Assembly (NCBI GenBank): GCA_036787815.1
Contig: DAIQOP010000245.1
Span: 1-6,114 of the forward strand
Origin: DATBAK01 sp036787815
GTDB taxonomy: Bacteria > Actinomycetota > Acidimicrobiia > IMCC26256 > PALSA-610
Direction of reading: 5' to 3'
DNA: 6,114 nucleotides
Shown here: in pieces, positions 1 to 4,352 of the stretch
Layout: every line of letters begins with the position of its first letter
How positions within the stretch are numbered: the first letter of the stretch is position 1
Notes under the pieces: model-generated
What the model was told of the DNA's origin: nothing
Database searches by the model: none
Seen by the model: the letters and a program-made list of their open reading frames with translations, nothing else
Program-made: the position numbers and the translations under genes

Positions 1-654
1 GACGAGATCGACCCCGACGTCGAGGTCGTGCGCGGGCAACCGCGCGGCGGCGCGACCACGATGGCCGCGCTCGACGGTTCGTTCGACGCGGTGTTCCTGG
101 TCGGCCACCACGCGAAGGTGGGCGATTACCCGGGCATCTGCGCCCACACCATCAGCTACGGCGACTACCGCGACGTTCGCCTCGCCGGACGATCGGTGAG
201 CGAGGGCGAGACGTTCGCGACCGTCGCCGCGCAGCACGGCGTGCCGACCGCGCTCGTCACGGGCGACGACGTCGTCGCGACCGAGCTCTCGCGTGTGTGC
301 CCGGGCATCGAGACGGCCGTGGTGAAGCGGGCCTTGAGCCGCACCGCGGCCGCGATCGTCCCACCCGTGCGGGCGCGCCGGATCATCACCGACGCGGCCC
401 GGCGCGCGGTCGAGCGCGTGCGGGCCGGCGAGATCGCGGCCCCGGAGTTCGATTCGCCCTTCGCGATGGAGGTCGAGCTGCGCAGCCCGCTCTCGGAGGC
501 GGCGCGCGAGGCTTTCACGCTCCGGTTCCCGGAGTTCCAGCTCGTGGGAGACCGCACCGTCGCGTTCTCACAAGCCGAGATGCACCGCGCCTATCGCATG
601 GCCGCGATCGTGCAGTTCATCGCCGCCCGGCCCGCCGCCGTCCGCTCGTACTGA
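1..654 (+). CDS. M55 family D-aminopeptidase (DppA-like), 5' end missing
   Basis: Probable zinc-dependent D-aminopeptidase of peptidase family M55, which in Bacillus (DppA) removes N-terminal D-amino acids from short peptides and is linked to use of cell-wall-derived peptides. The reading frame is open from base 1, so the gene starts upstream; the GTG at 28 is an internal valine codon, not a start. About 217 codons are present of the roughly 270 usual for the family, so the N-terminal Asp-x-Glu metal site is outside the window. Visible family signatures are an RG-x-PRGG-x-TTM segment just after the left edge, VGHHAKVGD (metal-ligand histidine of the family GYHA motif), GICAHT (candidate catalytic histidine), SVSEGETF (candidate metal-ligand glutamate) and VPTALVTGDD followed by the VKRALSR-type region. 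It ends at TGA 652-654. No terminator-like hairpin with a T-run follows. The family assignment is firm; the exact substrate is unknown. Confidence 0.9.
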   Translation, partial: DEIDPDVEVVRGQPRGGATTMAALDGSFDAVFLVGHHAKVGDYPGICAHTISYGDYRDVRLAGRSVSEGETFATVAAQHGVPTALVTGDDVVATELSRVCPGIETAVVKRALSRTAAAIVPPVRARRIITDAARRAVERVRAGEIAAPEFDSPFAMEVELRSPLSEAAREAFTLRFPEFQLVGDRTVAFSQAEMHRAYRMAAIVQFIAARPAAVRSY

Positions 655-686
655 CCGGGATCGGGTTGCGGAGGTTCTGCTAAATA

Positions 687-710
687 CAACTTGACTGATC
701 AGGTTTGTTG
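687..710. promoter_or_regulatory. Imperfect dyad over the -35 box (operator candidate)
   Basis: The pattern is CAAC-N4-CTGATCAG-N4-GTTG, centred between 698 and 699: an uninterrupted 8-bp palindrome flanked by symmetric 4-bp arms, 16 of 24 positions symmetric. It covers the TTGACT -35 hexamer at 691-696, the usual place for a repressor operator. The symmetry is seen directly; the operator role and the regulator family (short palindromes of this kind suit TetR- or GntR-type dimers) are inference. No regulator gene lies in the window. Confidence 0.4.
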
Positions 711-718
711 GCTACTAT
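691..718 (+). promoter_or_regulatory. Sigma-70-type promoter for the leader and HAD gene
   Basis: TTGACT at 691-696 (5 of 6 to the consensus -35) and TACTAT at 713-718 (4 of 6 to the -10, with the key TA and final T) are separated by 16 bases. The stretch from about 680 to 720 is clearly more AT-rich than its surroundings. The predicted transcription start is around 724-726, coinciding with the A of an ATG at 725. The only plus-strand gene downstream is the HAD hydrolase at 1025, giving an unusually long leader of about 300 bases. Confidence 0.6.
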
Positions 719-734
719 GTGGTCATGCGACCAC
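719..734. promoter_or_regulatory. Perfect inverted repeat at the predicted transcription start
   Basis: GTGGTC-ATGC-GACCAC: two perfect 6-bp arms around 4 bases, beginning one base after the -10 box. A TGGTC/GACCA-type core resembles operators of FadR-like GntR regulators from general knowledge, but that is only a resemblance. In RNA the right part would form little structure if transcription starts inside it, so a DNA-level operator is the more natural reading. Confidence 0.45.
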
Positions 735-805
735 TCACCTTGACCGTCGGGAACCCGGGCGGGTCGTCGCGACAGGCGTTCGACGAGGGCTGTACGAGAA
801 CCTGA
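725..805 (+). CDS. Possible leaderless 26-codon leader peptide ORF
   Basis: ATG at 725 lies 7 bases after the -10 hexamer, so a transcript from this promoter could begin at the start codon itself. Leaderless translation of that kind is common in actinobacteria. The frame runs 26 codons to TGA 803-805. The peptide starts MRPLTLTVGNPGG and has three threonines early, one cysteine near the end and no run of one amino acid, so a classical amino-acid attenuator is not evident. Both upstream pairing segments of the downstream RNA structure (749-759 and 777-789) fall inside this ORF, and the main hairpin (808-850) starts three bases after the stop. A translating ribosome would therefore cover the pairing segments. 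The ORF is short enough to be chance; position, not coding signal, is the argument. Confidence 0.3.
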   Translation: MRPLTLTVGNPGGSSRQAFDEGCTRT

Positions 806-870
806 GCGGTCGGGCGGCCGGGCCTCCCACATCCCCCGGGCCGTCCGACCCCGGGTTCCCTCGTCGAACG
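749..870 (+). promoter_or_regulatory. Structured 5' leader with competing or pseudoknotted helices
   Basis: Three long pairings can be read by eye. Segment 777-789 is exactly complementary to 858-870 (13 bp). Inside that pair, 808-819 is complementary to 839-850 (12 bp with one G-U), extendable past a bulge by 820-822 with 835-837. Segment 749-759 is exactly complementary to 850-860 (11 bp). The 749 and 777 segments therefore share the target 850-870, overlapping by three bases, and can either compete or, if trimmed, form a pseudoknot of stacked 8-bp and 13-bp helices. No T-run follows, so this is not an intrinsic terminator. It looks like a cis-regulatory RNA or structured small RNA, but I recognise no known riboswitch class. 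Confidence 0.45.
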
Positions 871-883
871 GTTCGCGCGCGGC

Positions 884-903
884 GCGGGCGTCACTGCGCC
901 CGC
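884..903 (+). other. Short GC hairpin in the leader
   Basis: GCGGGCG (884-890) and CGCCCGC (897-903) form a perfect 7-bp stem around a 6-base loop. No T-run follows. It is one of a chain of stem-loops between the promoter and the HAD gene. Taken alone, chance is possible at this GC content. Confidence 0.35.
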
Positions 904-920
904 TCCAACCCCCCGGCGGC

Positions 921-944
921 CGCGGCCCTCTCATGGGGCCCGCG
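921..944 (+). other. Hairpin in the leader with one bulge
   Basis: Bases 921-928 pair with 936-944, leaving C939 bulged: five pairs, the bulge, then three pairs. It sits between the hairpin at 884-903 and the longer stem at 946-986. The composition is almost all G/C, so the support as a functional element is modest. Confidence 0.25.
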
Positions 945-945
945 C

Positions 946-986
946 CGCGTCGCGAGCACTGCGTCCCCGAGGCGGCTCGCGACGCG
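946..986 (+). other. Perfect 12-bp inverted repeat upstream of the HAD gene
   Basis: CGCGTCGCGAGC (946-957) is exactly complementary to GCTCGCGACGCG (975-986), with a 17-base loop. The stem ends 38 bases before the HAD start codon at 1025. In RNA it would be very stable. It may shape ribosome access or be an mRNA stability element. No T-run is present, so it is not an intrinsic terminator. Confidence 0.45.
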
Positions 987-1024
987 CGTTGGCCGCCTGT
1001 CGCGTTCGCGGCCAGCATGCGCAG

Positions 1025-1701
1025 ATGAGCGGAATCGATCTCGCGGTGCTCGACATGGCCGGAACGACGGTGCGCGACGACGGCGCGGTCGAGGCCGCGT
1101 TCCGCTCGGCTCTGGTCTCGGCCGGCACTCCCGGCGGCGCGGAGCTCGATCGGGGCCTCGAGCACGCGAGGGCCACGATGGGGCAGTCGAAGATCGAGGT
1201 GTTCCGAGCCTTCTTCGACGACGAGCCGCGCGCGCAGATCGCGAACCGCGCGTTCGAAGCGGCGTACGACGCGACGCTCACGAGTGCCGGCGCCGAACCG
1301 CTGCCCGGTGCCGAGGACGCGTTGCGCGACCTGCGGGCGCGCGGAGTGCGCATCTGCCTCACGACCGGCTTCTCGGCACCGACGCAGGCGCGACTCGTCG
1401 CCGCGCTCGGGTGGGCGGACCTCGTCGATCTCACGCTCGCCCCCGGCGCGACGCGGCGCGGCCGTCCGTATCCCGATCTCGTCCTGGAAGCGGTGCTGGA
1501 ACTGCAGATCGACGACGTGCGGGCCGTCGCCGTGGCCGGTGACACGATCAGTGATCTCCTCGCCGGGACCCGCGCCGGTGCCGCGATCGTGGCCGGAGTG
1601 CTCACCGGTTCGCACGACCGCGCGCAGCTCGCGCCGGCACCGCACACCCACATCCTCGACAGCATCGCNNNNNNNNNNCCGAGCTGCCGGCCCTGTGCTG
1701 A
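1025..1701 (+). CDS. Phosphonatase-like HAD hydrolase, interrupted by assembly gap
   Basis: HAD-superfamily hydrolase close to phosphonoacetaldehyde hydrolase (PhnX), matching what I know of the PhnX-like group. Visible motifs: DMAGTT at 10-15, with nucleophile Asp10 and Ala12 in place of the usual second Asp, as in phosphonatases; MGQSK at 52-56, where Lys56 aligns with the Schiff-base lysine of the PhnX cap; LTTG at 112-115 (motif II); GRP at 146-148 with Arg147 (motif III); GDTISD at 172-177 (motif IV). The PhnX cap histidine three residues after the lysine is Val59 here, so a true phosphonatase reaction is not assured. ATG 1025 is chosen because the core motif follows at the family's usual distance; no good ribosome site precedes it. 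The sequence is clean to 1668, about 214 codons. After the 10-N gap, bases 1681-1698 encode ELPALC followed by TGA 1699-1701, a typical ending for this family, but in another frame, so the N count is probably wrong. Confidence 0.8.
1669..1678. other. Assembly gap (10 N)
   Basis: Ten unknown bases near the 3' end of the HAD gene. The flanks GCATCGC and CCGAGCTG would join in frame as Ile-Ala-Glu-Leu if the two sides overlapped by one C, or if the true gap were 2, 5, 8 and so on bases. The length of 10 is therefore likely a placeholder. A 15-bp tandem repeat begins 18 bases later and may explain the failure to assemble. Confidence 0.95.
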
Positions 1702-1756
1702 CCAGGGCGCCGTCGATCAGGGCGCCGCTGACCAGGGCGCCGCTGACCAGGGCCCG
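1697..1756. repeat. 15-bp tandem repeat, four copies
   Basis: The unit GCTGACCAGGGCGCC occurs at 1697-1711 and 1727-1741 identically. A variant at 1712-1726 differs at three positions. A fourth copy at 1742-1756 matches for the first 12 bases and then diverges. The array fills almost the whole space between the probable HAD stop (TGA 1699-1701) and the stop of the converging dehalogenase gene (1759-1761). The unit contains the palindrome GGCGCC. No T-run or clear bidirectional terminator is visible. Because the unit is a multiple of three bases, it stays open in several frames and reads as pentapeptides, but no frame links convincingly to a gene. Confidence 0.85.
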
Positions 1757-1758
1757 TT

Positions 1759-2667
1759 TCAGGTGGCGGCGATGAACTCCGCGACCACGCGGGCGAGCTC
1801 CGGGCCCCGGTCTTCCTGGAGGAAGTGACCACCGCCGGCGATCGTCGGGTGCTCGCGCCCGGCGGCGCCGGGAACCTGGCTCTGGAACACGTGCTCGCCG
1901 CCGCGCGTGATCGCGTCGGAGTCGGAGAACGCGGTGAGGAACGGCTTCTTCCACGCGCGCAGCACGTCCCACGCCGCGCGGTTGGGTGCGGCGGCGGGAT
2001 CGTCGGGTTGCGTCGGCACCAGCAGCGGGAACTGCCGCGCGCCTTCCTTGTAGGTCTCGTCGGGGAACGGCGCGTCGTACGCGGCGACGACCGCGGGCGT
2101 CAGCTCCGACTTGCAGCCACCCTTCACGATCCCGCCCACGTGGAACACGGGCGTCTCCTGCGAGAACTTCTGCCACGCGAGGAACGCATCGCCGGGGTGG
2201 TGGTCGCCGGTCGGCAGCATCGTGTTCGCGGCGACCGCACGCGCGAACCGGTCGGGGTGTTCGGCCACCAACCGCAGGCCGATCAGCCCGCCCCAGTCCT
2301 GCCCTACGAAGGTCGCGTCGTGGAGGTCGATCGCGTCGATGACCGCCCGGCGCATCCAGTCGACGTGGCGCTGGTACGTGTAGTCCGTGCGCGCCGTCGG
2401 CTTGTCCGATCGACCGAACCCGACGAGGTCGGGCGCGATCACGCGGTGCCCGGCCGCCGTGAGCACCGGGATCATCGTCCGGTAGAGGAAGCACCACGAC
2501 GGCTCGCCGTGCATGAGCAGCACGGGTGCCGCGTCGGGCGGGCCTTCGTCGAGGTAGTGCACCCGGAGCTGCCCGCCGTCGCCGTCGTCGATCTCGACGT
2601 AGTGAGGGCGGAACGGGAAATCGGGAAGGTCGACGAAGCGCTCGTCGGGCGTGCGCAGGCTGTCCAT
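1759..2667 (-). CDS. Haloalkane dehalogenase (alpha/beta hydrolase)
   Basis: Cytoplasmic alpha/beta-hydrolase of 302 residues, matching the haloalkane dehalogenase family (EC 3.8.1.5), subfamily HLD-I, by length and motifs. These enzymes hydrolyse a carbon-halogen bond to an alcohol plus halide. Visible residues: oxyanion-hole HGEP at 53-56; nucleophile elbow GQDWGG with Asp124 and the halide-binding Trp125, the same numbers as in Xanthobacter DhlA; a cap segment FLAWQKF whose Trp165 is a candidate second halide-binding Trp; Asp251 as the probable catalytic acid; His281 in GGGHF as the catalytic base. From memory the start (MDSLRTPDERF) and overall pattern resemble Mycobacterium tuberculosis Rv2296/DmbB. 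The ATG at 2667 gives the family N-terminus; its ribosome site is weak. It is the last gene of the msrA-SDR-dehalogenase run, 55 bases after the SDR. Related epoxide hydrolases and esterases share the fold, but Trp125 and Trp165 favour a dehalogenase. Substrate unknown. Confidence 0.88.
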   Translation of the reverse strand: MDSLRTPDERFVDLPDFPFRPHYVEIDDGDGGQLRVHYLDEGPPDAAPVLLMHGEPSWCFLYRTMIPVLTAAGHRVIAPDLVGFGRSDKPTARTDYTYQRHVDWMRRAVIDAIDLHDATFVGQDWGGLIGLRLVAEHPDRFARAVAANTMLPTGDHHPGDAFLAWQKFSQETPVFHVGGIVKGGCKSELTPAVVAAYDAPFPDETYKEGARQFPLLVPTQPDDPAAAPNRAAWDVLRAWKKPFLTAFSDSDAITRGGEHVFQSQVPGAAGREHPTIAGGGHFLQEDRGPELARVVAEFIAAT

Positions 2668-2690
2668 CGGCTCAGTCTGCCCGGGTGGGC

Positions 2691-2714
2691 CGCGCGGGCG
2701 AAAGCGCCGGCGCG
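2691..2714 (-). other. GC hairpin between SDR and dehalogenase genes
   Basis: Bases 2691-2700 and 2705-2714 are complementary at 9 of 10 positions around a 4-base loop, within the 55-base gap between the two genes. No T-run follows on the minus strand, so termination is unlikely. An mRNA processing or stability role is possible, and so is chance. Confidence 0.3.
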
Positions 2715-2722
2715 ACCGGCGG

Positions 2723-3511
2723 CTACAGCTCGGGGACGGGGACGGTGAACGCCGGGTGCTCGACGCCGCCGTCGATCTCGAAGATCTTGCCCGTGACCCA
2801 CGAGGCGGCGGGTGAGGAGAGATAGACCACGCACGCGGCGATGTCGTCGACCTGGCCGACGCGCCGCATCGGGGTGTTGTCCTCGAGCTCGCGGCGTACC
2901 GATTCGTCGCTGAGCACCATCTCGAGGGCGGCCGTCTCGACTCCGCCCACCTCGATCGCGTTGACCCGGATCTTCGGTGCGAGCTCCGGCGCCGCGAGAC
3001 GGGTCATGAACGACAAGCCGGCCTTCGCGGTGCCGTACGCCGTGAACCCCGGCTGCACCATGCTCGCGGCGCGCGAGGAGATGTTGACGATCGACCCGCC
3101 GCCGTGCTCGAGCATCGCCGGCACCGCGAACCGGATCATCAGGAACGCGGAGGTGACGTTGAAGCGGTGCGCGGCCTCGAACGCCTTCTCGCTCGTTTCC
3201 ATCAAGGGTCGGGGCAGCCAGCCGCCGGCGTTGTTCACGAGCACGTCGACGCGCCCGAACTCGGCGACGGTCGCGGCCACGAGGGCTTCGAGATCTTCGG
3301 TGCGGGTGACGTCGCAGGGCACCGCGAGGCTCCGGCGGCCGCGCTCGCGCACGTCGGCGGCGGTCTGCTCGATGTCGGCGACGGTGCGCGCCGCGACGAC
3401 CACGTCGGCACCCGCTTCGGCCAGCGCTCGCGCGGTGCCCGCGCCGATGCCCTTGCCGGCACCCGTCACGATCGCGACGCGATCGGTCAACTTGAAACGG
3501 TCGAGAATCAC
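2723..3511 (-). CDS. Short-chain dehydrogenase/reductase (SDR)
   Basis: Classical SDR of 262 residues that should oxidise an alcohol or reduce a carbonyl with NAD(P). Seen in the sequence: Rossmann motif TGAGKGIG at 16-23, NNAG at 93-96, Asn118, catalytic Ser146 in NISS, Tyr159 and Lys163 in YGTAK, with the usual 13-residue Ser-Tyr distance. Arg42 after the second strand, in AARTV, hints at NADP preference but does not prove it. The start is GTG at 3511, preceded by GGGAG with a 4-base spacer, giving the N-terminus MILDRF. That beginning and the proline-rich end resemble M. tuberculosis Rv0927c as I recall it; similar proteins are labelled 7-alpha-hydroxysteroid dehydrogenase or 3-oxoacyl-ACP reductase by homology, which is not a reliable substrate call. 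It lies 50 bases after msrA and 55 before the dehalogenase, so cotranscription is likely. Oxidising the dehalogenase's alcohol product is only a positional inference. Confidence 0.9.
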   Translation of the reverse strand: MILDRFKLTDRVAIVTGAGKGIGAGTARALAEAGADVVVAARTVADIEQTAADVRERGRRSLAVPCDVTRTEDLEALVAATVAEFGRVDVLVNNAGGWLPRPLMETSEKAFEAAHRFNVTSAFLMIRFAVPAMLEHGGGSIVNISSRAASMVQPGFTAYGTAKAGLSFMTRLAAPELAPKIRVNAIEVGGVETAALEMVLSDESVRRELEDNTPMRRVGQVDDIAACVVYLSSPAASWVTGKIFEIDGGVEHPAFTVPVPEL

Positions 3512-3561
3512 CGTGCTCCCGCCTGTTGTGTGTGTCGCAACCCGAGTTGCCGGACCGCGCG

Positions 3562-4212
3562 TCAGCCGGCCGCGAGACCGATCGGGCAGCTGACGCCGGT
3601 GCCGCCGATCCCGCAGTATCCACCGGGGTTCTTCGCAAGGTACTGCTGGTGGTAGTCCTCGGCGTAGAACCACTCGGGCGCGGCGCGCAGCTCGGTGGTG
3701 ATGTCGCCGTGGCCGGACGCCTTCAGGCGTTGCGCGTACTGGTCGCGCGAGGCCAGGGCCGCGGCCTGCTGTGCGTCGGTGTACCAGTAGAGGCCCGATC
3801 GGTACTGCGTGCCGATGTCGTTGCCCTGGCGCATGCCCTGCGTGGGGTCGTGGTTCTCCCAGAACACCTGCAACAGCCGCTCGTACGACGTGAGCGTCGG
3901 GTCGAAGACCACGAGCACGGCCTCGGTGTGGCCGGTCGAGCCGCTGCACACCTCGCCATAGGTGGGGTTGGCGGTGAAGCCGCCCGCGTACCCGACGGCC
4001 GTTGTGTACACCCCCGGTTCCTGCCAGCACTTCCGTTCCGCGCCCCAGAAGCATCCCATCGCGAACATCGCGGTCTGCATTGCCTCGGGGAACGGGGGAA
4101 CGAGGGGGGTGCCGAGGACGAAGTGCCGCTCGGCAACCGCGATCCGCTCGGCGCGGCCGGGGAGCGCGGTCTGCTCGTCGACCATGGTCGGCGTTCGGTT
4201 GAACAGGGCCAT
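3562..4212 (-). CDS. msrA: Peptide methionine-S-sulfoxide reductase MsrA
   Basis: Reduces the S-epimer of methionine sulfoxide in proteins and free methionine, repairing oxidative damage and drawing electrons from thioredoxin. The 216-residue protein has the long E. coli-type form (212 residues there), including an N-terminal extension beginning MALFNRTP before the catalytic core. Nucleophile Cys54 is in GCFWGAE at 53-59. The conserved block GYAGG at 74-78 and the stretch around VFWENHDPTQGMRQGND (116-132) follow. Resolving cysteines are Cys200 (GYCGIGG) and Cys209 (GVSC). The distance of nine residues between these last two is one more than in E. coli MsrA. The ATG at 4212 is fixed by a strong ribosome site, GGAGGGG at 4215-4221. 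It is the first gene of the minus-strand run and is divergent from the ABC exporter. No clear -35/-10 pair was found for it in the 140 bases upstream. Confidence 0.97.
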   Translation of the reverse strand: MALFNRTPTMVDEQTALPGRAERIAVAERHFVLGTPLVPPFPEAMQTAMFAMGCFWGAERKCWQEPGVYTTAVGYAGGFTANPTYGEVCSGSTGHTEAVLVVFDPTLTSYERLLQVFWENHDPTQGMRQGNDIGTQYRSGLYWYTDAQQAAALASRDQYAQRLKASGHGDITTELRAAPEWFYAEDYHQQYLAKNPGGYCGIGGTGVSCPIGLAAG

Positions 4213-4214
4213 AT

Positions 4215-4221
4215 CCCCTCC
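4215..4221 (-). promoter_or_regulatory. Strong ribosome binding site of msrA
   Basis: GGAGGGG on the minus strand, two bases before ATG 4212 (four after the GGAGG core). It decides the msrA start against an in-frame upstream start at 4299, which would add 29 unconserved residues. Confidence 0.8.
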
Positions 4222-4231
4222 GGGTGTCGCG

Positions 4232-4247
4232 GTACCGCCGGTACAAT
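4232..4247 (+). promoter_or_regulatory. Palindrome over a -10-like box in the divergent promoter region
   Basis: GTACCG-C-CGGTAC at 4232-4244 is a perfect 13-bp inverted repeat. Its right arm overlaps TACAAT (4242-4247), which matches 5 of 6 positions of a plus-strand -10. No recognisable -35 lies 16-18 bases upstream, so promoter strength is uncertain. Placed between divergent msrA and the ABC exporter, it could be a regulator site acting on either. The symmetry is observed; the role is inferred. Confidence 0.35.
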
Positions 4248-4308
4248 GCCATTCCCCAGCACCGTGTTCCCAGTCTCGGCCCTCGCGGCCGGCGGCCACG
4301 GTGCGAGC

Positions 4309-4328
4309 CGCATCTCATCGGAGATGCG
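4309..4328 (+). other. Perfect 8-bp hairpin before the ABC exporter ribosome site
   Basis: CGCATCTC (4309-4316) and GAGATGCG (4321-4328) pair perfectly around the 4-base loop ATCG. The stem ends 12 bases before the ribosome site GGAAGGA. It could tune translation of the exporter or be a second DNA-level operator. Just outside it, 4259-4266 also pairs with 4297-4304 (8 bp). Confidence 0.4.
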
Positions 4329-4340
4329 CGACCGAGCGAC

Positions 4341-4347
4341 GGAAGGA
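4341..4347 (+). promoter_or_regulatory. Ribosome binding site of the ABC exporter
   Basis: GGAAGGA five bases before GTG 4353. It selects this GTG as the start; no ATG in the same frame lies nearby upstream. Confidence 0.7.
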
Positions 4348-4352
4348 ACGGC

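Noticed and set aside
28..654. GTG at base 28 as the start of the M55 peptidase gene
   Set aside because: The frame is open and family-like upstream to base 1, and the metal-binding N-terminus would be missing. The gene simply begins outside the window.
1697..1756. Pentapeptide-repeat protein fragment (GALVS-type repeats on the minus strand)
   Set aside because: The five-residue periodicity follows automatically from the 15-bp DNA repeat. Only four units exist, no frame has a start with a ribosome site, and the pattern lacks the usual A-(D/N)-L-x-x core.
1702..1758. Bidirectional terminator between the converging HAD and dehalogenase genes
   Set aside because: The stretch is tandem repeats with short GGCGCC palindromes. 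I found no longer stem followed by a T-run on either strand.
680..2497. 605-codon minus-strand open frame spanning the N gap and the leader region
   Set aside because: It crosses unknown bases, is Arg-rich and low in complexity, and overlaps two well-supported genes in other frames.
3537..3550. Small hairpin GCAAC-CCGA-GTTGC between msrA and the SDR as a terminator
   Set aside because: The stem is only 5 bp and no T-run follows on the minus strand. The close spacing of the genes argues for readthrough.
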